A stretch of DNA of 64,000 bases from Heyndrickxia sp050281185 (GTDB lineage Bacteria; Bacillota; Bacilli; Bacillales; Bacillaceae_C). Below, piece by piece: positions 18,444-26,882 of this stretch. The notes below the pieces were generated by a model, which saw only the letters and a list, made by a program, of their open reading frames with translations, was not told where the DNA came from and did not search any database. The DNA lies in assembly GCF_050281185.1 (NCBI RefSeq), contig NZ_JBNNWS010000005.1, forward strand, positions 231,116-295,115, read 5' to 3'. A program made the translations under genes and the position numbers. Each line of letters starts with the position of its first letter. Positions within the stretch are counted from its first letter, which is position 1.

Positions 18444-18923
18444 TTACTTAGACTTCACCAAGAATAAAGGTTGTCCATATTCAACAAGCTGTCCATCTTT
18501 CACCAAGATTTCTACAATCTCGCCTTGGACTTCTGCCTCAATTTCATTAAATAGCTTCATTGCTTCAACAATACAAACTACTGTATTATCCTGTACGGTT
18601 GATCCAACTTTCACGTAAACTTCACTATCAGGTGATGGGGATTGATAGAATGTCCCTACCATAGGAGAAACAATTTTATGTAAGTTTTCATCTTGTTTTA
18701 CAACAGGCTGTTCCACTTTCTCTGCTTTTGGTTCATTACTAACAACTGTTGGTTGGGAGACAGGAGCAGATACCACTGGTTGTTCAACAATACGTGATTC
18801 TACTACTGCAACACCAGAACGTTTTTTCATTTTAATAATTGAACCATCATTTTCAATTTCAAATTCATCAATATTTGATTGATCGACAAGTTTAATTAAC
18901 TCACGAATTTCTTGTATTTTCAT
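18444..18923 (-). CDS. accB: Acetyl-CoA carboxylase, biotin carboxyl carrier protein
   Basis: 159 residues from ATG at 18923 (MKIQEIRELIKL), with GAGGTG nine bases upstream; an earlier in-frame GTG overlaps this RBS. The N-terminal helical part is followed by a Val/Pro/Gln/Glu-rich linker (about 42-85) and the biotinyl domain. Biotinylated Lys is in VEAMKLFNE. Confidence 0.95.
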   Translation of the reverse strand: MKIQEIRELIKLVDQSNIDEFEIENDGSIIKMKKRSGVAVVESRIVEQPVVSAPVSQPTVVSNEPKAEKVEQPVVKQDENLHKIVSPMVGTFYQSPSPDSEVYVKVGSTVQDNTVVCIVEAMKLFNEIEAEVQGEIVEILVKDGQLVEYGQPLFLVKSK

Positions 18924-18986
18924 AATCTTAAACACCTCTTTAGCAATTTTTAATAAAATTTCAGGATAAGTATATTATTACTTAAC

Positions 18987-19016
18987 ATTATCCCGTTGTA
19001 AGATACCTGCTGTCAA
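18987..19016 (-). promoter_or_regulatory. SigA-type promoter of accBC
   Basis: Minus strand -35 TTGACA, 18-base spacer, -10 GATAAT, about 65 bases upstream of accB. Found by eye only. Confidence 0.55.
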
Positions 19017-19149
19017 ACTTCTTAAAGAAATAATGGCTGTCAGGATGAATTGTGACTTACTAATAATATCATACGATAAGACTAAGTGAAAATTCAATAA
19101 TTGAATAGCAACTAACATTTTTATCCTTTAAAAACATCTGTTGAAATTG

Positions 19150-19183
19150 AAAAGCCCCCTTTTCCAAGAAAAAGAGGGTCTTT
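19150..19183 (-). terminator. spoIIIA operon terminator
   Basis: Minus strand imperfect stem GACCCTCTTTT/GAAAAGGGGGC followed by TTTTC, 10 bases after the spoIIIAH stop. Some G-U pairs and mismatches. Confidence 0.6.
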
Positions 19184-19192
19184 ATAAAAAAC

Positions 19193-19732
19193 TTATGGCT
19201 CAAAATCTACTGCAACTTTTTGAAAGTTACCTGCCTCTTCAGATACTAAGCGAAGGATTTGATTAGCCGCTTTTTTATCATGGTCTTTTGATTTTACAGT
19301 AATTTTCATTGAATTATTGTCTAATCGGACAAGCACATCCTCATATCCTTTTGATTTTATAAGATTTTCTATAACTTTTTCTGTCTGCGCAGCTTCAGTT
19401 AGCTTTTGCATTTCATCTAGCGCTTTGCTTCTTTCATCCGCTGATAAGTCTGTAGATGCTAACTTATTAGTCAATTCGTCTCGTTCTTTACTTCTAGCAT
19501 CTTGTCTATCTAATCGGATTTGCTCAAATACCTCATCACTTGGTTCTGTCACTACATTCATATTTGTTTTTTTCTTTCCCGTGTTCTTATCTTGTGCTAC
19601 ATTTTTAGCATTATTTTTATCAACAGCAGCCATATCTGATTTTTTTGGATCAGATGTAACATAATAGACGGACAATACGACAACTAAGCTTAGCATAGTT
19701 AACAACCATACAGTTTGTTTTTTCAATAACAT
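19193..19732 (-). CDS. spoIIIAH: Stage III sporulation protein AH
   Basis: 179 residues from ATG at 19732 (MLLKKQTVWLLTMLSL), with AAGGAGG upstream; the frame runs 19 codons further back into spoIIIAG without an RBS. One membrane helix (about 8-25), a low-complexity linker, and a C-terminal ring-building domain. In B. subtilis it sits in the mother-cell membrane and binds forespore SpoIIQ across the gap to form the feeding-tube channel. Confidence 0.95.
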   Translation of the reverse strand: MLLKKQTVWLLTMLSLVVVLSVYYVTSDPKKSDMAAVDKNNAKNVAQDKNTGKKKTNMNVVTEPSDEVFEQIRLDRQDARSKERDELTNKLASTDLSADERSKALDEMQKLTEAAQTEKVIENLIKSKGYEDVLVRLDNNSMKITVKSKDHDKKAANQILRLVSEEAGNFQKVAVDFEP

Positions 19733-19745
19733 TGATAAATCCTCC

Positions 19746-20399
19746 TTAGCTTTTTTTCGGTTGAACTGACACTCTGTGTGTCGGTACATCTAAAACTCTT
19801 GATACCGCCTCGATGATCATACTTTTTATAGATATATTTTTTGCCCCTTCTGCTACGACAAGAACTCCTCTAATTACTGGTTTCTTCGTTTCAGTTACAA
19901 GTGGTACCTCTTTTTCGCCGTCCCTGATGATAACAAGCTTATCGTTTTTGGTTAGTTCCTCAATTTCACGCTGACCGCCATTTGGATCGGTTTCATTGGT
20001 GGTTCGATTTTGAATATCTGAATTTTTCTCGTAAATCTTGCTCTCAGTTGCCTCAAGATTGACGATTACGCGAACCTTTCCAACTCCTGATATTTCTTCC
20101 AATGCATCCTTTAATTCTGTTTCATATTGCATTTCATAATCTTTCATTGTTTTATTTTGATTTTTATTATTGGCTCCAAATGTTTCTACATCTTTTTGAT
20201 CAGTTGATGCGCTATAAACAGATGTTGATGTATCTTTCTTTCCACTTTTCCATATATCGCTTATTAACATAAAAGCAATCCCACATACTAACAGAATAAG
20301 GAAGTATTGAAACTTCTTATTTTTTTTATTGGAATCATTTTCCTTAGATTCGAAAAATTTTTCCTTTAACCAGTCAATCGGCCCCTTATTATTGCCCAT
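19746..20399 (-). CDS. spoIIIAG: Stage III sporulation protein AG
   Basis: 217 residues. One membrane helix (about 29-46), then a ring-building soluble domain with EEISGVGKVRVIVNLEATESKIYEKN. Forms a large ring in the SpoIIIA-SpoIIQ channel. Its ATG overlaps the last codons of spoIIIAF by 11 bases. A run of eight G twelve bases ahead probably serves as RBS, though it is far from the ATG. Confidence 0.95.
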   Translation of the reverse strand: MGNNKGPIDWLKEKFFESKENDSNKKNKKFQYFLILLVCGIAFMLISDIWKSGKKDTSTSVYSASTDQKDVETFGANNKNQNKTMKDYEMQYETELKDALEEISGVGKVRVIVNLEATESKIYEKNSDIQNRTTNETDPNGGQREIEELTKNDKLVIIRDGEKEVPLVTETKKPVIRGVLVVAEGAKNISIKSMIIEAVSRVLDVPTHRVSVQPKKS

Positions 20400-21018
20400 T
20401 TAGATCGCGACCCCCCCCTTCGATATGTAGTTCAATTTGATTGGTAGTTAAATTCCAGCGTTTTGATAGAGTTGCGATAATCTTTTCACTATCATTTGAA
20501 GTTTCTTCTTTATCTAGCTTGTCTCCATTAATGTTGATGTTAACAGCTTCTATAACTTGAACTGAATTTTCACTTTCTGCCTCTCCTAGATATACAATCA
20601 CTTTATCTATTTGATTTTCACTTTCTACTTTTTGCTTCTTTTGTTTAATATCAATATTTTGTATATCCTTACCAAAGCGATCGATCAACTCCTCTTCAAC
20701 ATCTTTTTTCATTTGGACAGCCACTTGTTCTAATGTATATTCATCTTGTACTGCTTGTATTTCTTTTTTTTTCGTTTCTATTAAATTTTCTATTTTACTC
20801 TTATCTACAAAGTTTTTATTGGAAAAGGATGAAACTACTTGATCAAAGTCCTTTGCCACAACTTTTAAGAGTGGAGTTAAAATAATCGCAATTAATAGAA
20901 GTCCTGTAACCATTTTTGTATATTTTTTCAATCCTGAATTTGGCAGAAGCATATCTACAATCATCGCTAACAAGATGAATACAACTATATTCATGATCCA
21001 TTCTGTTATAAAAGCCAA
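20389..21018 (-). CDS. spoIIIAF: Stage III sporulation protein AF
   Basis: 209 residues. Two N-terminal membrane helices (about 6-24 and 34-52) followed by a soluble ring-like domain. The end of the gene has a run of eight G (20411-20418 on the plus strand as C) coding for Gly-Gly-Gly, ten codons before the stop. The gene is otherwise intact and in its normal place between AE and AG. Confidence 0.93.
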   Translation of the reverse strand: MAFITEWIMNIVVFILLAMIVDMLLPNSGLKKYTKMVTGLLLIAIILTPLLKVVAKDFDQVVSSFSNKNFVDKSKIENLIETKKKEIQAVQDEYTLEQVAVQMKKDVEEELIDRFGKDIQNIDIKQKKQKVESENQIDKVIVYLGEAESENSVQVIEAVNININGDKLDKEETSNDSEKIIATLSKRWNLTTNQIELHIEGGGRDLNGQ

Positions 21019-21056
21019 GAACTCCCACCCCTTATGAATGTTTCAATCTTCTCTAT

Positions 21057-22244
21057 TCATCGCATCATCATTGTTATGTTTCCAGCTGTAATAATAATTG
21101 TGATGCTTAAAAAAAACATAAAAGCTACTATCGCTAATGCAGCAAATACATAAACCATATTTTTGCTGATAGTGTCCAGGCATTTAATAATAGGGCCGTC
21201 TCCTATTGGCTGAATAATTGCTGCTGTAAACTTAAACATAAATGCTAAAACTAGTATTTTGATAGCAGGAAATGCTGCGATAATAAGGACAATCGCTACA
21301 CCTGCAATTCCAAGGGTATTTTTTAATAATACAGAGGCGCTAATGACTGTATCTGCTGCATCTGTAAACATCCTTCCAACAACAGGAATGAAATTACCAG
21401 TGACAAATTTTGCTGTACGAATGGTAATTCCATCAGTAACGGCAGTAGCTGTTCCTTGTACTGAAATGACTCCTAAAAATATCGTCATAAAAATCCCTAG
21501 TAAACCAATACTGCAATTTCGTAAAAGCTGTGCTAATTGTGTCGCTTTATATTGTTCTGATAATGAACTGACAATACTAAGAACAGTTGAGAGTAATAGC
21601 AAAGGCAAAACAATGTATTGAACGAGTATCCCACTAGTATTCATGAGGAATAAAATAACTGGATGAAAAAAGGCTGCTGAGGTTACTCCGCCAGAGGTAG
21701 ATATCAAAGCCAATAAGAGAGGAATAATCGCTAAAATAAAGTTAATCATCATAGATATTGCATTCATCGCATAATCAATGGCAATATGAAAGCTATTTAA
21801 TGCTAGTATAATTAATACAATAAATACGATGGCGTAAGCGACCTTACTAATTGTCCCCTGTTCAAATGCATTATGAAGGGATTGAAGAAACATGCTGAAG
21901 ATTGTTAATATGATCAGAGAACCAAGAAGTTTTCCATTTGCGATAAGCTCATGAAAGGTAAATTTTAGAATCCCATGAAACCATTGGTTCAATGAAAACT
22001 CCTTATCTCCCTTTATGAAATCAATCAAACTCCCTTTTTGATGATCAGGCAAAAAACCTCCGTATTCATCAATGATTGTTTGCCAATACTGCTTTAATTC
22101 ATTAATACCCAAGTCATTCATTTGCTTTTCAACAAGCTCATCCTGGATAGATGAATCCTTTTGACTTTCAGAGGCTGCTTGAACAGTTCCTTGTCCAATA
22201 AAAAAAATGAATAATACTGTGATAATCTGGATCCATTGCCGCAA
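21057..22244 (-). CDS. spoIIIAE: Stage III sporulation protein AE
   Basis: 395 residues with an N-terminal signal (about 5-23) and several membrane helices from residue 100 on. Family signature VTGNFIPVVGRMFTDAADTV is present. It is a membrane part of the SpoIIIA complex in the mother cell. Confidence 0.95.
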   Translation of the reverse strand: MRQWIQIITVLFIFFIGQGTVQAASESQKDSSIQDELVEKQMNDLGINELKQYWQTIIDEYGGFLPDHQKGSLIDFIKGDKEFSLNQWFHGILKFTFHELIANGKLLGSLIILTIFSMFLQSLHNAFEQGTISKVAYAIVFIVLIILALNSFHIAIDYAMNAISMMINFILAIIPLLLALISTSGGVTSAAFFHPVILFLMNTSGILVQYIVLPLLLLSTVLSIVSSLSEQYKATQLAQLLRNCSIGLLGIFMTIFLGVISVQGTATAVTDGITIRTAKFVTGNFIPVVGRMFTDAADTVISASVLLKNTLGIAGVAIVLIIAAFPAIKILVLAFMFKFTAAIIQPIGDGPIIKCLDTISKNMVYVFAALAIVAFMFFLSITIIITAGNITMMMR

Positions 22245-22268
22245 CTGATTTCACCTCATTACCTTGTT

Positions 22269-22661
22269 CTATCCTTTAGGAACCAAATTAATTACTGTTT
22301 CAATTAATACTGTTAATATAGGGATCGCCATAGCTAAAATTAATATTTTTCCCGCTAATTCAACCTTAGCAGCGAGTGCGCCTTGACCAGCATCCTTTGA
22401 AATATGTGAGGCAAATTCCGCAATATAAGCTATACCTATAATTTTCAAAATAGTTTCAACATAAACCATATTTATATTTGCATTGGTAGCTATACTTTCC
22501 ACCATTTGTATGATCGCATGTACTTGATCCACCAAAAAAATGAAGATCGCACTGCCTACAAAAAGAACTAATAAAAAGGCGAAATTTGGCTTTTGTTCTT
22601 TAATGATTAAAGCGAGGAATGTTGTGATTAAGGCAATCCCTACTATTTTTAAGATTTCAAT
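22269..22661 (-). CDS. spoIIIAD: Stage III sporulation protein AD, ATT start
   Basis: 130 residues when started at ATT at 22661. From there the frame gives (M)EILKIVGIALITTFLALI and continues into the conserved VYVETILKIIGIAYIAEF, matching the full length and N-terminus of the B. subtilis protein (about 133 aa). A caller using only ATG/GTG/TTG gives an 88-residue truncation beginning at 22535, which would lose the first two helices. Between the upstream in-frame stop and ATT there is no ATG, GTG or TTG. GGAGGG lies seven bases before the ATT. Confidence 0.85.
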   Translation of the reverse strand: MEILKIVGIALITTFLALIIKEQKPNFAFLLVLFVGSAIFIFLVDQVHAIIQMVESIATNANINMVYVETILKIIGIAYIAEFASHISKDAGQGALAAKVELAGKILILAMAIPILTVLIETVINLVPKG

Positions 22662-22675
22662 CTCGGGTCCCTCCT

Positions 22676-22882
22676 CTAGCCTTGAAATAAAAATACCGAT
22701 TTAATTTTTTGAAATAAATCATCCACAATGGATGCAACTAAAAACAAAATGTATAAAAAGCCAAATAGCGTAACCCATTGGGCATACTCTTTTTTTCCAA
22801 CTTGATCTAAAATAGTGTGCAGGAATGCAACAATGATACCAACACCAGCTATTTTAAATATTACATCCACATCAATTCCCAC
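22676..22882 (-). CDS. spoIIIAC: Stage III sporulation protein AC
   Basis: 68 residues with two membrane helices, nearly identical in pattern to B. subtilis SpoIIIAC (IFKIAGVGIIVAFLHTILDQ, AQWVTLFGFLYILFLVA). It starts at GTG, with AGGAGG eight bases upstream. Unlike its neighbours it is set off from spoIIIAB by 171 bases that can form structures covering its RBS. Confidence 0.95.
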   Translation of the reverse strand: MGIDVDVIFKIAGVGIIVAFLHTILDQVGKKEYAQWVTLFGFLYILFLVASIVDDLFQKIKSVFLFQG

Positions 22883-23053
22883 ATCATTTTCCTCCTATCA
22901 ACTACAAAGACTCTTTTCTTAAACTTTGTGTAAATGTCATCTACCTCCATCAACTTTAGATAGGAGAATTTTTAAGAAAAGATGCCACAAAACCAATCAA
23001 TATTTGTAAGTTAACATTTTATGAAATTGAAGCAATACATTAGAAAAAACCTA
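22883..23053 (-). promoter_or_regulatory. Structured leader between spoIIIAB and spoIIIAC (candidate translational switch)
   Basis: In the RNA sense the order is A (22982-22971, UCUUUUCUUAAA), B (22966-22959, CUCCUAUC), A' (22923-22912, UUUAAGAAAAGA), B' (22899-22892, GAUAGGAG). A pairs with A' over 12 bp and B with B' over 8 bp, and the two helices interlace. B' contains the spoIIIAC Shine-Dalgarno, so B-B' would hide it and A-A' would free it, or both form a pseudoknot. A 12-codon ORF (22940-22902) runs across A'. The pairings are seen directly; function is inferred. Confidence 0.45.
22902..22940 (-). CDS. Possible 12-residue leader peptide upstream of spoIIIAC
   Basis: ATG at 22940, product MTFTQSLRKESL, stop TAG three bases before the sequence GATAGGAGG of spoIIIAC. 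GGAGG stands three bases before the ATG, which is close. The block AGTTGATGGAGG resembles the spoIIIAC RBS block AGTTGATAGGAGG, as if duplicated. A translating ribosome would open arm A' of the structure above. It could well be chance. Confidence 0.25.
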   Translation of the reverse strand: MTFTQSLRKESL

Positions 23054-23569
23054 TTATAAGAGCAATATTACGATTAATAAGCCTGAAAGGAATCCTAAGC
23101 TCTTCACCATTTTTTCATAGCGTTGTTGTTTGTCACGCGCCTCTTCTTCCTCTCTCTCTAAATGAGTTAAAGTGAGGATAATTTGCTTTTGCTCCGTCGC
23201 TCGATCATGTTTTCCTAATGTTTCACCAAATTGTAAGAGTATTTCATATTCACTTTTTTTTAATGCAGTCATTTTCCAAATTTCTTGTAAACTTTCCTTC
23301 CAAGCAACTTTTACGGTTGTTTCTGTAGAGGTTAACCTTGAAGAGAATCTCTCAAAGAAGATAGATATTGGTTTTGGTAATTGTGTTGAAAGCTTTCGCG
23401 CTGCTTCATGAAGTGGTGTATGACCATACATAATTTCTGCTTCTAAAGACTGTAAAGCTGTACGAAACATTCTTAATTGTTTAGGTCGTTCACTTAAATG
23501 CCTTGAAAATTCAAAACCTGCTAGAGTTGTTGAAAGAATCACGAATATTGCGCCAATTATTCTAACCAC
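23054..23569 (-). CDS. spoIIIAB: Stage III sporulation protein AB
   Basis: 171 residues with N- and C-terminal membrane helices (about 3-19 and 153-170) and a helical middle (FRTALQSLEAEIMYGHTPLHEA). It resembles GspF-like secretion platform proteins, fitting its role with the SpoIIIAA ATPase. It overlaps spoIIIAA by eight bases. Confidence 0.95.
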   Translation of the reverse strand: MVRIIGAIFVILSTTLAGFEFSRHLSERPKQLRMFRTALQSLEAEIMYGHTPLHEAARKLSTQLPKPISIFFERFSSRLTSTETTVKVAWKESLQEIWKMTALKKSEYEILLQFGETLGKHDRATEQKQIILTLTHLEREEEEARDKQQRYEKMVKSLGFLSGLLIVILLL

Positions 23570-24494
23570 TCATAACACCAGCTTTATATATAGATTCCTT
23601 CCCATTTGCATTACGAATTTTTTTAATCGTACCAGGTCCACCTGCTCTTGAAAGTTCAATAAAGTTCTCAAAAATATGGGTTTCAATGATTTGTTTTAAT
23701 ATAGGTCGTTTTTTTATATCTTCATAAGAGTTTCCATGTGTAGTCATTATCAGTGTAATTCCTGCATTTGCTGCTTCCATTATGGCAATACTATCTTCTT
23801 CCCTACCAATTTCATCTACAATTAGTACATCAGGACTCATAGACCGGATTAGCATCATCATTCCTTCTGCTTTTGGACATGCATCCAAAATATCTATTCG
23901 TGGACCGAATTCCAGTTGCGGGATGCCTCGAACACAACCAGCTATTTCAGATCGTTCGTCAACAATCCCCACTTTAAATGGCGGGATCTTCCTTTTTTCA
24001 TTACCGGATGATATCAGTCTTGCGATATCTCTCAGTAGAGTTGTTTTCCCTGTTTGTGGAGCACCGATAATCATTGTGTGTACCCACCTATTTTCTTTAT
24101 ATAGAATTGGGATATATGGTTCTGCTGCTCCAATCTTTTCTCTAGCAATTCTAATATTAAACGATGCTAAATTTCTTATCGCTTTCACTGATCCATTTTC
24201 AAGAATAACCTTACCTGCTAATCCAACTCGATGCCCTCCGGATATTGTTATATATCCTTTTTTCAATTCTTCTTCCAACGTATAAAATGAAAAATTCGCT
24301 AGTTTGTTAATTAGTTGTTCTGCATCTTGTTCAGAAACAAGATAGGGAAGAAAGTATGGCTTACCTCTTGTAGTTACCTCAATTGGACGATTGACTCGAA
24401 TTCTTATTTCTTCCATATTATTTAAAATGGGAGTAGGTAATTCGCTAATTTTATTCGAGATATGCTTGGGCAAAAATGCTAATATTGTTTCCAT
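23562..24494 (-). CDS. spoIIIAA: Stage III sporulation protein AA, ATPase
   Basis: 310 residues from ATG at 24494 (METILAFLPKHIS), with AAGGAGG upstream. AAA/secretion-type ATPase: Walker A GAPQTGKTTLLR, then GIVDERSEIAGC, Walker B VLIVDEIGREED and TTHG sensor. It is thought to power assembly of the SpoIIIA-SpoIIQ channel that supports late SigG activity. First gene of the operon, behind a SigE-like promoter. Confidence 0.96.
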   Translation of the reverse strand: METILAFLPKHISNKISELPTPILNNMEEIRIRVNRPIEVTTRGKPYFLPYLVSEQDAEQLINKLANFSFYTLEEELKKGYITISGGHRVGLAGKVILENGSVKAIRNLASFNIRIAREKIGAAEPYIPILYKENRWVHTMIIGAPQTGKTTLLRDIARLISSGNEKRKIPPFKVGIVDERSEIAGCVRGIPQLEFGPRIDILDACPKAEGMMMLIRSMSPDVLIVDEIGREEDSIAIMEAANAGITLIMTTHGNSYEDIKKRPILKQIIETHIFENFIELSRAGGPGTIKKIRNANGKESIYKAGVMSG

Positions 24495-24569
24495 CGCTAG
24501 TTCCTCCTTATTCTGCTGCATTAAATAATTCTACTGTTTTTAATGCTTGTACATGCCTCCCGTTATTAA

Positions 24570-24597
24570 AATGTATTCGTTTCATAAAGGAGTATGA
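24570..24597 (-). promoter_or_regulatory. SigE-like promoter of the spoIIIA operon
   Basis: Minus strand -35 TCATACT (consensus KMATATT), 13-base spacer, -10 AATACATT (consensus CATACANT). Lies about 75 bases upstream of spoIIIAA. The operon is SigE-dependent in B. subtilis. Confidence 0.65.
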
Positions 24598-24608
24598 CAA
24601 AAATAGAA

Positions 24609-24643
24609 TAAAAAAAACTGGATAGGAATATTCCTACCCAGCT
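24609..24643 (-). terminator. efp terminator
   Basis: Minus strand stem CTGGGTAGGAATA/TATTCCTATCCAG followed by eight T, just after the efp stop. Confidence 0.9.
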
Positions 24644-24655
24644 TTTCACATTATG

Positions 24656-25213
24656 TTATGCACGTGAAACGTATGAACCATCTGTTGTATTAATAATTAA
24701 TTTGTCCCCTTCATTTACAAAAAACGGAACTTGAACAATCAATCCTGTTTCGACAGTTGCAGGTTTTGAACCGCCAGATGCTGTATCTCCTTTAATACCC
24801 GGCTCCGTCTCTGTAACCTCAAGTTCAACAGTATTAGGAAGCTCGACACCGATCGTTTCGGCTTGATACATCATAATCTGAACTTCCATATTTTCTTTTA
24901 AAAATTTCAATTCATATTCGATTGCAGCAGAACTTAATTCAATTTGTTCATAAGATTCATTATCCATAAATACATGCTGATCACCGTTAGCATAAAGATA
25001 TTGCATTCTACGGTTATCAATTTGTGCTTTTGCTACCTTTTCACCCGCACGGAATGTTTTCTCTTGGATCGCACCAGTTCGAAGATTCCGCAGCTTGGAA
25101 CGTACAAATGCCGCTCCTTTTCCAGGCTTAACATGTTGGAAATCCATTACTCTCCAAATTCCACCATCTACTTCTATCGTTAATCCAGTACGAAAATCAT
25201 TAACAGATATCAT
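24656..25213 (-). CDS. efp: Elongation factor P
   Basis: 185 residues, three beta-barrel domains. It relieves ribosome stalling at proline runs. MISVNDFRTGLTIEVDGGIWRV opens domain I, and the loop HVKPGKGAAFVRSKL carries the Lys that is modified in many bacteria. The C-terminal domain has GVELPNTVELEVTETEPGIKGDTA. Follows the papA gene by 76 bases. Confidence 0.97.
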   Translation of the reverse strand: MISVNDFRTGLTIEVDGGIWRVMDFQHVKPGKGAAFVRSKLRNLRTGAIQEKTFRAGEKVAKAQIDNRRMQYLYANGDQHVFMDNESYEQIELSSAAIEYELKFLKENMEVQIMMYQAETIGVELPNTVELEVTETEPGIKGDTASGGSKPATVETGLIVQVPFFVNEGDKLIINTTDGSYVSRA

Positions 25214-25289
25214 ATATCGTTTTCCTCCTAATCGTTCAACTACGGACTATTGTAAAGGCACATTGTCCTTTTTAGCTGCGTATGGCATT

Positions 25290-26351
25290 TTAAAGAATTA
25301 TTAAGTCCTTAGTGGAATGAGTTAATGTTTCATTAGAATTTTCCGTAATCAACGTATCATCTTCAATACGGACACCACCGATTTCTGGTAAGTAAATACC
25401 TGGTTCGATTGTAACTACCATACCCGGTTGTAGGACTATATCAGATCTCACTGATAATCCAGGTCCTTCATGAACTTCTAATCCAATCCCATGACCAAGT
25501 GAATGACCGAAATATTCACCATAACCTTTTTCAGTAATAAGCCCGCGAGCAATTGCATCCGCCTCAATCCCTGTCATACCAGGTTTAATTTTTTCAACAG
25601 AAAGCAACTGTGATTCTAATACAATATCATAGATTTCTTTCAATTTATCTGAAGGTTCTCCTACTGCCACTGTTCGAGTAATATCAGAAACATAGCCCTT
25701 ATGAAGTGCACCATAGTCTAATGTTACAAAATCTCCTTTTTCAATCACTTTATCAGAGGCTACGCCGTGAGGAAGGGCAGATCTTGCTCCAGAAGCCACT
25801 ATGGTGTTAAAGGATGAAGATGTAGCTCCCGCTTTTCTCATGAAAAACTCTAGTTCATTGGATACTTCCAATTCTGTTACACCAGGCTTAATAAAATCTA
25901 ATATATGCTTAAACGCAGCATCAGCTATATCGGCTGCTTCCTTTAATATCTTAATCTCTGATTCCGTCTTAATCAAGCGTAAATTTTCGATTAAGTTAGA
26001 GACCGGCAATAACTCCGCTTTAAAAGATTGCTGATAAACTTGGTAATCGGAAAAAGTAACATAGTCTTTTTCAAAGCCAAGCTTTTTAATTCCCAAAGTT
26101 TCTATTTGTTTAGCCACTTCTTCATGAATTAGACCTTTATGTTGGATAACAGTGTATCCTTCTGCTTGTTTCGAGGCTTGTTCTACATAACGAAAATCAG
26201 TAATAAATAAAGCATTTTTTTCTGTAATTAGAGCTACACCAGATGAACCAGTAAAATTTGTCATGTAACGACGGTTAAAAGGACTAGTAACTAATATTCC
26301 ATCAATGCCATGATTGGAAAACTGATTACGTAAATTCTCTAGTTTTTGCAT
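25290..26351 (-). CDS. papA: Xaa-Pro aminopeptidase (M24 family)
   Basis: 353 residues. Creatinase N-domain (1-120) followed by a pita-bread metallopeptidase domain. Metal ligands are seen in LDYGALHKGYVSDITRT (two Asp), GHSLGHGIGLEVHEGP (His), TIEPGIYLP (Glu) and GVRIEDD (Glu). It removes N-terminal residues ahead of proline. Next to efp, which also handles proline-rich proteins, as in B. subtilis (yqhT). Confidence 0.93.
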   Translation of the reverse strand: MQKLENLRNQFSNHGIDGILVTSPFNRRYMTNFTGSSGVALITEKNALFITDFRYVEQASKQAEGYTVIQHKGLIHEEVAKQIETLGIKKLGFEKDYVTFSDYQVYQQSFKAELLPVSNLIENLRLIKTESEIKILKEAADIADAAFKHILDFIKPGVTELEVSNELEFFMRKAGATSSSFNTIVASGARSALPHGVASDKVIEKGDFVTLDYGALHKGYVSDITRTVAVGEPSDKLKEIYDIVLESQLLSVEKIKPGMTGIEADAIARGLITEKGYGEYFGHSLGHGIGLEVHEGPGLSVRSDIVLQPGMVVTIEPGIYLPEIGGVRIEDDTLITENSNETLTHSTKDLIIL

Positions 26352-26354
26352 AAT

Positions 26355-26798
26355 TTATACTCTCCCTACTATGTATTCTGTCATTGCCTTTAAAGCTAAT
26401 TCATACCCATAAAATCCAAATCCTACAATTTGACCAATTGTTACGGGTGATATCACAGATTCTCTTCGGAAAGCTTCCCTTGTATGGACATTAGAAATAT
26501 GAACTTCAATCACAGGGACATCTATACTGGCAATCGCATCGCGGATTGCATAGCTATAGTGCGTAAATGCACCTGGATTTAAAATGACCCCTGAATAATT
26601 TTCTTCATAGGCTTCATGCAATTTGTCAATAATAGCTCCCTCATGGTTGGATTGAAATGGATCCACCTTCACTTTGTATTCTTGTTCCAACTGCTTGAAG
26701 CGCTGATGTAAATCATCAAGAGTGTTTTTACCGTAAACATTTGGTTCTCTTTTTCCTAATAGATTTAAATTGGGACCGTTAATTACTAAAAATTTCAT
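26355..26798 (-). CDS. aroQ: Type II 3-dehydroquinate dehydratase
   Basis: 147 residues. Active-site signatures INGPNLNLLGKREPNVYG (catalytic Tyr), NPGAFTHYSYAIRDA and EVHISNVHTREAFRRESVISP. Third step of the shikimate pathway. Three bases before papA, so co-transcribed. Confidence 0.96.
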   Translation of the reverse strand: MKFLVINGPNLNLLGKREPNVYGKNTLDDLHQRFKQLEQEYKVKVDPFQSNHEGAIIDKLHEAYEENYSGVILNPGAFTHYSYAIRDAIASIDVPVIEVHISNVHTREAFRRESVISPVTIGQIVGFGFYGYELALKAMTEYIVGRV

Positions 26799-26882
26799 AC
26801 ATTAAAACACCCTTTAACAATGAATGGTAAAAAAAAAGAATATTCTACAAAGGATATTTTATCATAATTATTTTAACAATAA

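Noticed and set aside
22269..22535. Truncated SpoIIIAD of 88 residues
   Set aside because: The missing N-terminal 42 residues are coded in the same frame directly upstream; only a standard start codon is missing.
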